From positions 3,100,001 through 3,164,000 of the forward strand of contig NZ_CP019067.1 in NCBI RefSeq assembly GCF_001989615.1: a stretch of 64,000 nt of DNA, in the 5' to 3' direction. Shown here piece after piece: positions 17,151 to 24,043 of the stretch. The position numbers were made by a program, and so were the translations under genes. Numbering within the stretch: position 1 is the stretch's first letter; each line of letters starts with the position of its first letter. Under the pieces are notes generated by a model. It did not search any database and was not told where the DNA came from. It saw only the letters and a program-made list of their open reading frames with translations. The stretch comes from Halorientalis sp. IM1011. Its GTDB lineage: Archaea > Halobacteriota > Halobacteria > Halobacteriales > Haloarculaceae.

Positions 17151-17870
17151 TCATCGGTCCGTCTCTTTCCATTCGTCCGTATCTCCTTCACGGAATTCAC
17201 CTTTGGCATGACGCTCGTGGGGCCAGAAGGTGACGCCCAGCAGTACGACGTAGAACACACCCACGACGGTAACCACAGCAATCCCAGGGATACGGGCGAT
17301 TCCAGCGGTTGTCAGCCAGTCTTGGCGCCCCGTGAACGCAGTGATTCTGAAGAGCCACGCAACCAAGAGGACACCGAGCAGAGCGAGGTACACCCGCCGG
17401 AGCCGGTTTGCGAGTGCTTCATATACCGAGACTTTCAGCGTCGGCTTCCGATAGTCCCTGCTCAGTTCCGCTCGCCAGTCGTGACTTTCGACACCCTCGG
17501 ACGGATCGAGGGCGTTTGCAAACAGGTTCTCTTGGATGAGTCGAGCACGAGAGCGAAAGACGTCGTAGTCTCGGTATCGCCGTGCTTCGATGTTCAGAAA
17601 GACAGTGACGACGACGATCCCGACCAGCAAGATATAGTGTGGGTTATCGGGACTCGAAAAGGCCCACGTCAGGATTGCTGCCATCAGCGTCACCGCCCAC
17701 GTCGTCGTCTGGTCGAGGCGCTGGCGCCACGTCCCCACTCGGTCTATCTCTCCGCGATAGGCGTGGGCCATCACGGAACCGAGCCCCGTACTGTCGTCAA
17801 CCATTTCGCGGCCAATCTCCCGTTGGTCTGGTGCTGTTGGGTCGAACTCGTCGCTCCTCGAATCGGTCAT
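17151..17870 (-). CDS. DUF2270 family membrane protein
   Basis: The 239-residue protein matches the archaeal DUF2270 family: MAHAYRGEIDRVGTWRQRLD before the first membrane segment, then FLNIEARRYRDYDVFRSRARL, an amphipathic middle, and two C-terminal membrane segments. About four membrane spans in all. Function unknown; members are frequent in haloarchaea. A TATA-like gcttattg (minus strand, about 17895-17902) lies 25-32 bases upstream, predicting a leaderless mRNA. Confidence 0.8.
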   Translation of the reverse strand: MTDSRSDEFDPTAPDQREIGREMVDDSTGLGSVMAHAYRGEIDRVGTWRQRLDQTTTWAVTLMAAILTWAFSSPDNPHYILLVGIVVVTVFLNIEARRYRDYDVFRSRARLIQENLFANALDPSEGVESHDWRAELSRDYRKPTLKVSVYEALANRLRRVYLALLGVLLVAWLFRITAFTGRQDWLTTAGIARIPGIAVVTVVGVFYVVLLGVTFWPHERHAKGEFREGDTDEWKETDR

Positions 17871-18180
17871 AGAGGAGAAACAGTTCCTCGCTCAATAAGC
17901 GGCGACGGTGACGGCGTGAGAGACACACCAAATTGAGTACTATCACGAGTATCGTGGCATTTATATCGCATTTATCGCGGGGCCATCGAGAAATAAACAG
18001 GCGTACCGAACAGCTTGTTCGATCAAAAACGCCTGAATCGGACGCTCACTCAGCGCTGCACTCAACCTCTGTATCCATCACCGCAGCATATCCATATCGA
18101 ATCTTTGAAAGTCCGTTTACACCTTCGATCAGCGGTGGTCCACTCACGAGTTGTCCGGATCAGCCACTGGACACGCCAGA

Positions 18181-18188
18181 TTTATTCG
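18181..18188 (+). promoter_or_regulatory. Predicted TATA box of hicBA
   Basis: tttattcg, preceded by cgccaga, lies 23-30 bases before the hicB ATG and predicts a leaderless transcript. The rest of the 17871-18210 gap is AT-richer than average and contains no gene. Confidence 0.5.
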
Positions 18189-18210
18189 ACCACCAGACCT
18201 CTTCCTATGT

Positions 18211-18492
18211 ATGAGCACCGACACCGACGACTCCGGCGACGACGAGCCGGGGCCGATCAACATCTCGCTATCGCTGGGCGAGAGCGGCGACGTGTGGGTC
18301 GCTCGCGACGAGGACACCGGTGTTACCTCGCAGGGTCAGACTCGACAGGCCGCACTCGAAAACCTCGACGAGGCCGTCGCCGGCTATCACGGTGCCGGAG
18401 AGTCACCGAGTGACGACGACCTCCGGGAGATGGGGATCGACCCCGAGCAGAACACCGCTGGATCGCTGGACGAGTCGGACATCTTCGAGTAA
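18211..18492 (+). CDS. hicB: HicB-like antitoxin
   Basis: This 93-residue protein has a partial-RNase-H-like HicB N-terminal domain: INISLSLGESGDVWVARDEDTGV, then SQGQTRQAALENLDEAVAGYHG. The C-terminus is acidic and lacks an obvious HTH, as in short haloarchaeal HicB forms. It lies four bases upstream of a HicA reading frame, the usual antitoxin-toxin operon. HicB normally blocks the HicA mRNA interferase and represses the operon. Confidence 0.8.
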   Translation: MSTDTDDSGDDEPGPINISLSLGESGDVWVARDEDTGVTSQGQTRQAALENLDEAVAGYHGAGESPSDDDLREMGIDPEQNTAGSLDESDIFE

Positions 18493-18496
18493 CCGA

Positions 18497-18750
18497 ATGG
18501 CGCGGGGACCGTTTTCCGGAGGGAGGTCGTGAAGGTGATGGTCAACAGTGGAATCTACGAATGGGACCGGACGAACGGCGACCACGCGATTCTCCGCTGG
18601 GAACCGCCAGCGGATCACGATTCGGACGCGCGGACGGTTCCAGTGCCGCTGCACGACGAGGTCGATACGGGGACGTTGCGGAGCATCGCCGAGCAGGCCG
18701 GCGCGAAAGATTTCGACGAATTCTGTGCCCGGATCGACCGAAATAGCTAG
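18497..18750 (+). pseudogene. hicA: Frameshifted hicA toxin gene
   Basis: ATG at 18497 starts MARGPFSG, the expected HicA N-terminus, but the frame reaches TGA at 18530-18532. The rest of HicA (EVVKVMVNSGIYEWDRTNGD, HAILRWEPP, VPLHDEVDTGTLRSIAEQAG) continues in another frame from about 18523. One extra base near 18520 (TCC GGA nGG GAG GTC) would restore an intact protein of about 84 residues reading FSG-R-EVVKVM. Alternatives are a truncated protein from GTG 18529 or ATG 18538, lacking the first helix, or a sequencing error. Confidence 0.75.
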
Positions 18751-18800
18751 TCTGTGGCAGTCTTCCCGGAGGTTCTCTCTACTATCGCACAGAGACGAAG

Positions 18801-18840
18801 CTACTAGTAGAAACTCGCCCGGTAGTGTTCCGGGTGTACA
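18801..18840. repeat. 40-bp island repeat, copy B
   Basis: Starts with the perfect palindrome CTACTAGTAG and continues with CTCGCCCGGTAGTG and TTCCGGGTGTACA. It matches 19635-19674 and 22617-22656 almost exactly in the same orientation. It lies 50 bases after the hicA stop and before the Doc gene. CCCGG and CCGGG within it can pair. Confidence 0.85.
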
Positions 18841-18881
18841 TTTTCGAACTGAGTACCAGTGACGGTCCCGCGAATTCCCGC

Positions 18882-18898
18882 GTGGAAAGCTACATTTT
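18882..18898 (+). promoter_or_regulatory. Predicted promoter of the Doc-like gene
   Basis: BRE-like tggaaagc followed by tacatttt, 24-31 bases before ATG 18922. An interrupted repeat cgcg-aattcc-cgcg at 18869-18882 lies just upstream and could be an operator. Confidence 0.45.
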
Positions 18899-18921
18899 CT
18901 CCCCTCCCGTTGGCGCAGACG

Positions 18922-19410
18922 ATGAGTGATCGGCTCTGGTATCCGTCCGCCGAGGACGTCGTCGATATCCACGACGATATCGTCTCCGAATACCCGGATA
19001 CCAGCCCTGGCGTCCGGAACCGTGGTGACGTCGAGTTCACACTTGAGTACGTCGAGGAGGGAAGTTTCGGATCGGTTCCCGAAACGGTTCACGAGAAGGC
19101 GTTTCACCTGCTTCGGCTTCTCGTCGCCAACCATCCGTTCGTGGACGGAAACAAGCGCACCGCACTCAACGTGGTGGTCGTATTCTATCTGCTCAATGGC
19201 TTTCGCTTCGATTACGACGATGAGGTCAGAGAGATACTAGCGAAACTCGGCACTGACGAGAAGGCCGTCGATGAAAACGACGTGCTCGAATATTTCCAAG
19301 CACACACGACAGAAGTCGATTTGAATGAAGTGGTCGGACGATGGCGAGGCGACCTCGTCGAGTATGGACTTGATCAGCTATCCGATGAATCATCGGACCC
19401 GAACGATTAA
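18922..19410 (+). CDS. doc: Doc-like Fic-domain toxin
   Basis: The 162-residue protein carries the Fic motif in Doc form, HPFVDGNKRTALN at residues 71-83. Lysine replaces the second glycine of classical Fic AMP-transferases, as in phage P1 Doc, which phosphorylates the elongation factor EF-Tu. The surrounding helices (AFHLLRLLVAN; VVVFYLLNGF) fit the fold. No Phd-type antitoxin precedes it; instead copy B of the repeat does. A 46-residue ORF follows. Confidence 0.8.
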   Translation: MSDRLWYPSAEDVVDIHDDIVSEYPDTSPGVRNRGDVEFTLEYVEEGSFGSVPETVHEKAFHLLRLLVANHPFVDGNKRTALNVVVVFYLLNGFRFDYDDEVREILAKLGTDEKAVDENDVLEYFQAHTTEVDLNEVVGRWRGDLVEYGLDQLSDESSDPND

Positions 19411-19435
19411 CGGGATTCGTGGTCAAGGGGTATGC

Positions 19436-19576
19436 ATGGCGACGGAAGAGAAGACGGGCGAACAAACGCCACTCGACGACGTGATGGAGGATATCCGTCG
19501 AGAGCTCGTATTGCGTGTCGCCAAGGCTGACCGGGACGACCATCGCAATATCTACGACGCCCTCGAACACGAATAG
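19436..19576 (+). CDS. 46-residue ORF, candidate Doc antitoxin
   Basis: ATG at 19436 opens a short acidic helical protein (TPLDDVMEDIRRELVLRVAK, then DDHRNIYDALEHE) 25 bases after the doc stop. Small charged helical antitoxins can neutralise Fic proteins, and the position suggests a reversed toxin-antitoxin order, but no family was recognised. Confidence 0.5.
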   Translation: MATEEKTGEQTPLDDVMEDIRRELVLRVAKADRDDHRNIYDALEHE

Positions 19577-19620
19577 CGTTATCACGCCCCTCGATTCGCG
19601 ATTCGCAGAACCGAGAGTTT

Positions 19621-19674
19621 CACTTCCACCGGGCCTACTAGTAGACTCTCGCCCGGTAGTGTTCCGGGTGTACA
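19621..19674. repeat. Island repeat, copy C (54-bp long form)
   Basis: The 40-bp repeat (19635-19674) is preceded by 14 bases also present before copy D. ACCGGGC (19628-19634) and GCCCGGT (19651-19657) form a 7-bp stem whose loop contains CTACTAGTAG. An alternative stem pairs CCCGG (19652-19656) with CCGGG (19664-19668). It lies 44 bases after the 46-residue ORF and runs directly into the 127-bp repeat. Confidence 0.85.
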
Positions 19675-19783
19675 CTTCTAGAAGGTATACATATTATTCT
19701 CAGATAATTCATAGCGACCGCGTTCCCTGGTGTGGCGTGTTCAACGTTCAACACGTTGCGATTGCTGCATACAGGGCGCGAAT
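19657..19783. repeat. 127-bp direct repeat, copy C
   Basis: About 94% identical to 12129-12255 by eye, same orientation, same length. Contains a near-perfect palindrome around 19740-19757 (GTGTTCAACGTTCAACAC). The two copies bracket 7.4 kb of the island. The rest of the gap to 19915 has no visible gene. Confidence 0.85.
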
Positions 19784-19915
19784 ACAGTAACGGACCTACT
19801 TTCAATTCAGGTCAGTCGTATCGGTCAGTACAGAGAACGAAGACGACGAACAATACCTATTCGTACATTAGGGCTGAGTCAGGTCGAACGAAGGGGAAGT
19901 CGATCCGATATTCTG

Positions 19916-20323
19916 TCACTCGCAGGCCTCGTATGTCCCGACCGACTTCAGGAGATCTTGTTCCAGTTCACCGCCAACAAACCGGACGTGCCCCGTCTCA
20001 CCCTCGTAGTCGATTATTCGAGCCTCCTCCAGTTTTGGAAGATGCGTATGGTGAAGTGCGATTCGGACGCGTTGTTGGTGTTCTTCTGACTCCAGTCTCG
20101 GGTCTTCGTCCCGAACCCGGTCTGCAACGCGATCTACGAGCACATCGTATTCCAGTGTCTTCCCGGAAGCGTTGTCCAACGCCGTGAGGGTGGCGCGTCG
20201 GTGTTCGTCCGCTACTGCCGACAGAATCGTATCGGGGGAGATCGACCCCTCACGGCCCGAAGAACCGGTATCCTCATCGATTGACTGTATCTCACGCGTT
20301 CCCAGCTCTCGACTCTCGTCCAT
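19916..20323 (-). CDS. Winged-helix protein (DUF7344-like)
   Basis: This 135-residue protein has an acidic leader and a winged-helix domain of the haloarchaeal type: ISPDTILSAVADEHRRATLT, LDNASGKTLEYDVLVDRVAD and VRIALHHTHLPKLEEARIIDY, with GHVRFVGG forming the wing. Likely a DNA-binding regulator. I chose ATG 20323; another ATG at 20344 would add seven residues. It is followed upstream by the Bat-like gene at 20382 on the same strand. Confidence 0.75.
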   Translation of the reverse strand: MDESRELGTREIQSIDEDTGSSGREGSISPDTILSAVADEHRRATLTALDNASGKTLEYDVLVDRVADRVRDEDPRLESEEHQQRVRIALHHTHLPKLEEARIIDYEGETGHVRFVGGELEQDLLKSVGTYEACE

Positions 20324-20362
20324 ACTCACATAGCGTCGTCCCATCTGCCTGGCTCTGTCCCA

Positions 20363-20373
20363 TGGTGCATAAT
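20363..20373. promoter_or_regulatory. Candidate operator TGGTGCATAAT
   Basis: One of three copies of the pattern TGGTG-Y-A-Y-M-AT near the island regulators (others at 21095-21105 and, inverted, 21189-21199). It lies 40-50 bases upstream of the winged-helix gene start. Confidence 0.35.
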
Positions 20374-20381
20374 GGGCCCAG

Positions 20382-21047
20382 TCAGTCCATTTTCGCTGCT
20401 GACTCGGGCGTGAGAAGTGCGTATCTCCCGAACGTCCCAATGCCACGACGCAGTCGCTCAGTCACTGCTTGATCGGAAATTCCGAGTTCGTCAGCTAACT
20501 CTGCGGTCGTACACCCTCGTGGAATGTCGTAGTATCCCCTTCGAATGGCAAGCGTCAACGCTTCTCGTTGGGACTCACTCAGGCCGTACCACGGACCGGC
20601 CTCAGGGTCCGTCGGATTATATATGCGGGTTAGCTCCAGAGAGATGTGCGCGGCCTCACAGCAGTCCTGGCACTGACTCAATGCCTCGCGATCTGTGAAC
20701 CGTATCTCGAAATTCCACCCTTCCGACGATCCAGTCGCACCCAGTATCTGCCCGTCGTGTTCCATGATGCACTGAAAAAGGTGGTCCTGGCTCGCATCCC
20801 AGTCGAGCCTGATCAGCGTCCTGTCGTCGAACACGTCCACCTCTGTGACGCTGTTGACAGTTGGATAGCGTTCGACGGTCTCGAGAAAGCCGTTTTCGAC
20901 CGGTTCGTAGACCCAGAAGAGCGGCACGGTCACGTCCCCACTCGGGACGAGCGTTTCCAGTTCGATGGCCGAGGCTTGCTCTAGACTGAGGATTTGCCCG
21001 AGTTCAAAAGCATCGGATGGGATGCGAACCTCCGTTATCACACTCAT
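20382..21047 (-). CDS. Bat-like HTH_10 regulator, left member of a divergent pair
   Basis: This 221-residue protein has an N-terminal region of about 155 residues found before HTH_10 domains (FELGQILSLEQASAIELETLVPSGD and an FWVYEP segment), then HTH_10 from about residue 160 (GLSESQREALTLAIRRGYYD, TTAELADELGISDQAVTERL). It is clearly paralogous in layout to the divergent gene at 21238. No sensory domain is attached, so it may respond to a small ligand in the N-terminal domain or to an interacting protein. Confidence 0.82.
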   Translation of the reverse strand: MSVITEVRIPSDAFELGQILSLEQASAIELETLVPSGDVTVPLFWVYEPVENGFLETVERYPTVNSVTEVDVFDDRTLIRLDWDASQDHLFQCIMEHDGQILGATGSSEGWNFEIRFTDREALSQCQDCCEAAHISLELTRIYNPTDPEAGPWYGLSESQREALTLAIRRGYYDIPRGCTTAELADELGISDQAVTERLRRGIGTFGRYALLTPESAAKMD

Positions 21048-21092
21048 ACTCGCTTGTAAGACTAGATTGCCCGGTTGGACAAAAGGAGATAA

Positions 21093-21106
21093 CATGGTGC
21101 ACCATG
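21093..21106. promoter_or_regulatory. Perfect 14-bp palindrome between divergent regulators
   Basis: CATGGTGCACCATG is its own reverse complement and lies in the 190-base intergenic region between the two Bat-like genes, 46 bases upstream of the left one. Related half-sites occur at 20363 and 21189. It is a good candidate autoregulatory operator. Confidence 0.5.
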
Positions 21107-21188
21107 CCCATCCGGGTGCCAGAGGTACACCCCGCTCGCAGCGCACACCATGTCGGCCAGCAACGGTGCGTCGACTCGTCTCGAAGCC

Positions 21189-21199
21189 ATGATACACCA
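21189..21199. promoter_or_regulatory. Inverted copy of the candidate operator
   Basis: ATGATACACCA, the complement of TGGTGTATCAT, lies about 39-49 bases before the start of the right-hand Bat-like gene and matches the 21095 site at most positions. Confidence 0.35.
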
Positions 21200-21237
21200 C
21201 CCATGCCGGTTATTCGCCTGCCAGACGAAGGCTCCCC

Positions 21238-21882
21238 ATGGCGACTGTGATGGAATTTACGAGTCCGGTAGGGGAGTTTCCGCTGGGAAGTGTGTTCGAG
21301 AACCTGCCGGGTGTGACCGTCGAACTGGAGCGATTGATTCCACACGAGACGCTGATTATCCCGTACTTCTGGGTGCGTGATGTAGAAACGGAGGATATCG
21401 AAGCTGCGTTCGAGGCACATTCCGGCGTGAGCAACATTCGAGTCGTCGATAGCGTCGAAGACGAGTATCTCATGCGTGCCGAGTGGGAGTCAGAGTACTT
21501 CGGCATCCTGAGTGCGCTTGCCAAGGCCAACGTCGTCGTGCTTTCCGGGATTGGAACGAAAGAGGAATGGCGGTTCGAGGTACGCGGTGAGAGTCAGGAG
21601 GCGCTCGCCGAGTTTCGGGAGTACTGCCAGGAAACCGACATTCCGATTGCGATCACCGCCGTCCACGCCATGCTTCCGATCCAGGGAGAGGGCTACGAGT
21701 TAACCGAGACCCAACGCGAGGCGCTGGTACTAGCCTACGAACGGGGGTACTTCGACAGCCCACGCGAGGTGTCGCTCGAAGAGATCGCCGACGAGCTCGG
21801 CATCACCCAGCAATCGCTCTCGTCACGCCTTCGACGCGGGCATCGACGCCTCATTAGAGCGACGCTCAGTAGTTCGGAGTGA
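21238..21882 (+). CDS. Bat-like HTH_10 regulator, right member of a divergent pair
   Basis: The 214-residue protein has the same two-part layout as its divergent neighbour: N-terminal FPLGSVFENLPGVTVELERL, FWVRDVE and EWRFEVRGESQEALAEF, then C-terminal HTH_10 (LTETQREALVLAYERGYFDS; LEEIADELGITQQSLSSRLR). Probably a transcription factor. It is the first plus-strand gene of a short group ending with the HalOD1 pair at 21967-22498. Confidence 0.82.
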   Translation: MATVMEFTSPVGEFPLGSVFENLPGVTVELERLIPHETLIIPYFWVRDVETEDIEAAFEAHSGVSNIRVVDSVEDEYLMRAEWESEYFGILSALAKANVVVLSGIGTKEEWRFEVRGESQEALAEFREYCQETDIPIAITAVHAMLPIQGEGYELTETQREALVLAYERGYFDSPREVSLEEIADELGITQQSLSSRLRRGHRRLIRATLSSSE

Positions 21883-21966
21883 TCGTCCGGAGAGCTCCCC
21901 TCTATTAAACCCTCTGTATAATCAGTATACTTATTGAACCGACTCAGACGGCTAGATTCGGGTGAA

Positions 21967-22323
21967 ATGGACGCAACGGTATCTGGAGTGGGAGTCGAAG
22001 CGGTCGAGCACTCTCGGGAATTTGGGGCTGTTCGCACGCAGTTCGATCAGGAGAAGACACCTGCGAGTATGGCTGTTATCGCAACGCTGGCAGATGTAAG
22101 AGACACTGATCCGGTTGATCTGACCCCGCTCCATTCCACTGTTGACCCCGACGCGTTAGATGCGCTCGTCCGAGTTCGCAACGGGACGAACGGAGACATT
22201 CACGTTACGTTCACGCACCAGGGGCACACAATAACCGTACACAGCTACGGTGTGATCACTATCACACCGGAACACGAACCCACAGTGGAGAACCACGAAC
22301 CGGGGCGGGAAGATGACGTCTGA
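21967..22323 (+). CDS. HalOD1 domain protein
   Basis: The 118-residue protein has a HalOD1 domain in its C-terminal two thirds: SMAVIATLADVRDTDPVDLT, LHSTVDPDALDALV, and the beta hairpin GDIHVTFTHQGHTITVHSYG. Its last codons overlap the next gene by 11 bases. The HalOD1 gene at 12315 lies near the opposite edge of the island. Confidence 0.8.
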   Translation: MDATVSGVGVEAVEHSREFGAVRTQFDQEKTPASMAVIATLADVRDTDPVDLTPLHSTVDPDALDALVRVRNGTNGDIHVTFTHQGHTITVHSYGVITITPEHEPTVENHEPGREDDV

Positions 22324-22498
22324 GGAGACCTCGCTTGCGTCGAAAGACGAATTAAACGCGGAGCTGAAAGCCCTCCTTCGCAGGGCCTACGAGAGTGGAA
22401 TCGATGTGGAAGGCGGATTCGAATGTCGGAATGGGGCCGAACATCCTGACTGGGACGTGATCGTCACCGAAGTCGAAAAGAACGAGCATTCGGAGTGA
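22313..22498 (+). CDS. Small partner protein of HalOD1
   Basis: The 61-residue protein has the pattern ELKALLRRAYESGIDVEGGF, ECRNGAEHPDWDVIVTEV, seen next to or near HalOD1 genes in other haloarchaea (recalled, not checked). It overlaps the HalOD1 gene, so the two are translationally coupled. Function unknown. Confidence 0.7.
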   Translation: MTSEETSLASKDELNAELKALLRRAYESGIDVEGGFECRNGAEHPDWDVIVTEVEKNEHSE

Positions 22499-22602
22499 AC
22501 GACGGGGTACGGCGAGGAATGAAATCACCCTCTGTATGCAGCGAGGCACCCATGTCATCTACTGGTAATATCCAACGGGTCCGCCTCCCCATATGCCGTT
22601 TC

Positions 22603-22656
22603 CACTTCCACCGGGCCTACTGGTAGAAACTCGCCCGGTAGTGTTCCGGGTGTACA
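22603..22656. repeat. Island repeat, copy D (54-bp long form)
   Basis: Matches copy C over 54 bases; the loop palindrome is CTACTGGTAG here. Stem ACCGGGC (22610-22616) pairs with GCCCGGT (22633-22639). It lies 104 bases after the HalOD1 partner stop and 28 bases before the end of the convergent core gene, marking the right edge of the island. Confidence 0.85.
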
Positions 22657-22684
22657 TGTCCCGTCTAGCCGAGCAACGGCACTC

Positions 22685-23314
22685 CTAGGCGATGTCCCGG
22701 GACGTGTCGATGGAGACCTCCTCCACGAGGTCGAGTTTGATCACGTCGGAGGGTGCCCGGCCGCCCCGGAATTTCGGGATGGCCAGCCGGTTCTCCACGT
22801 CGTCGCCGTTGGTCCCGGTCTCCAGCTGGAAGACCACGTCGGCGAAGTGTTCTGTGGAGTCCCGGAGGCGTGGAATCTCGTGGCCGGTCAGACAATGAAG
22901 GACCGCCAACGACCCGGTGTTGAAGATGTGGTTTTGCAGGTCGTTCATGAAGTTGCGGAACCGGGATGGCGGTTCCTGGGTCTCCAGAACGTTCACCGGG
23001 TCGATGATGAGGTTCGAGGTCTCCGGGAGCGCGGAGACGAGTTTGCCGGCGTTGTCCAGCGGGGCCTCCCCCGGGATGTGCCGGACGGTCGGATCGCCGG
23101 TCTCGGTCGGCGAGTTGCTGATACTGTCGGAGACGGCTTCTTCGGAGCGGTCGAGAGAGAGGTACAGCGTGCCCCGCGTCGCGGTGAGTTCGTAGAGAAA
23201 TAGCTCCGCCTGACTGGCCGGATCGGCACAGAGCGCGACGATACTGCCGGCCGGGATCCCGCCGTTGAGCTTCCGGTCGAGAACGTCGATCCCGGTCCGG
23301 AGCCGATTCTCCAT
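22685..23314 (-). CDS. RecA-superfamily (GvpD/RAD55-like) ATPase-like protein with degenerate Walker A
   Basis: The 209-residue protein has a RecA-fold layout seen in haloarchaeal GvpD-like proteins: GIDVLDRKLNGGIPAGSIVA at the start, a Walker B-like strand LIIDPVNVLE, and the C-terminal DVVFQLETG...VENRLAIPKFRGG. The P-loop position reads ADPASQAELFLYEL, without the GKT, so ATP hydrolysis is doubtful. A TATA-like ATTTAAT lies at about 23343-23350 on the minus strand. Confidence 0.7.
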   Translation of the reverse strand: MENRLRTGIDVLDRKLNGGIPAGSIVALCADPASQAELFLYELTATRGTLYLSLDRSEEAVSDSISNSPTETGDPTVRHIPGEAPLDNAGKLVSALPETSNLIIDPVNVLETQEPPSRFRNFMNDLQNHIFNTGSLAVLHCLTGHEIPRLRDSTEHFADVVFQLETGTNGDDVENRLAIPKFRGGRAPSDVIKLDLVEEVSIDTSRDIA

Positions 23315-23343
23315 GTCAGTACGAGTCAAGCGTACCCAGCAGA

Positions 23344-23997
23344 TTAAATATTCCGTTGTTGAACCTTTCTTGCGACCCGCTCGTAGGCCGTACGAACTGG
23401 GTGTGTCGCGTAATCTCCACTCGAAACGTGGGGTATACATGCCGAAATCGGACAGTTCATCGCTGTGCGCGCTCGGTCGACCGGGACCGTGGCCGCGTCG
23501 TCGGTCGGACTGGTCTCGACCAGTACCGTGGCGAGTGGCGGTGCATCGAGTTCACGGGCTATCGCGGCGGTCTTGACCGCGTCACGGAGGGACGCAGCGC
23601 GTGGTGTCGAGACGATCAGTGTCCGATCAGCGTGCCGCAGCGGTCGGACTGCGTCGGTCATCGCGCCGGCGGGACAGTCGAGCAAGACAGTGCCGTCCCA
23701 GGCGCGCAGTCGGGGAACCACGGCGTCGAGGTCGTCCGTGTCGGCTCCAGTGGCGGGGAGAACCGCGATATCGGGATGCTCATCTGGGGCGCGGGCGACG
23801 GTCGCGGGGCGGCGGCCGTCGGCCACGGCGGCGAGACCGGGTTCGCGGGGGACGCCGGCGACGGAGTGGAGGTCGGGCATCTCCACGTCGGCGTCCACCA
23901 GTAGCGGGGAGCGACCGTCGTCGGCCAGCGCCCGCCCGAGTCGGTACGTCGTGGTCGTCTTCCCGCAGCCACCTTTCCCACCGGCGATCGCGAGCAT
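23344..23997 (-). CDS. MinD/ParA-like P-loop ATPase
   Basis: This 217-residue protein has a deviant Walker A, GGKGGCGKTTTTYRLG (6-21), a Walker A' VDADVEMPDLH and a Walker B-type strand VLLDCPAGAMTDAV. It belongs to the ParA/MinD superfamily. It lacks the usual C-terminal amphipathic helix pattern I would expect for a membrane MinD, so its cargo is unknown. The promoter of the next gene on the strand overlaps its 3' end, and the MOSC gene lies upstream. Confidence 0.85.
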   Translation of the reverse strand: MLAIAGGKGGCGKTTTTYRLGRALADDGRSPLLVDADVEMPDLHSVAGVPREPGLAAVADGRRPATVARAPDEHPDIAVLPATGADTDDLDAVVPRLRAWDGTVLLDCPAGAMTDAVRPLRHADRTLIVSTPRAASLRDAVKTAAIARELDAPPLATVLVETSPTDDAATVPVDRARTAMNCPISACIPHVSSGDYATHPVRTAYERVARKVQQRNI

Positions 23998-24043
23998 GGG
24001 AGCAGGTGGTCCCGGCTTCCCTCAAGAACGTTCGCCGGCGGAG

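Noticed and set aside
19226-19675. Minus-strand frames starting MYTRNT inside the repeats
   Set aside because: The start lies within the repeat only; downstream residues differ between copies and run antisense to doc, so no shared protein exists.
18801-22656. The 40-bp repeats as a CRISPR array
   Set aside because: Spacing between copies is 0.8 to 6.7 kb and contains genes; there are no spacers or cas genes.
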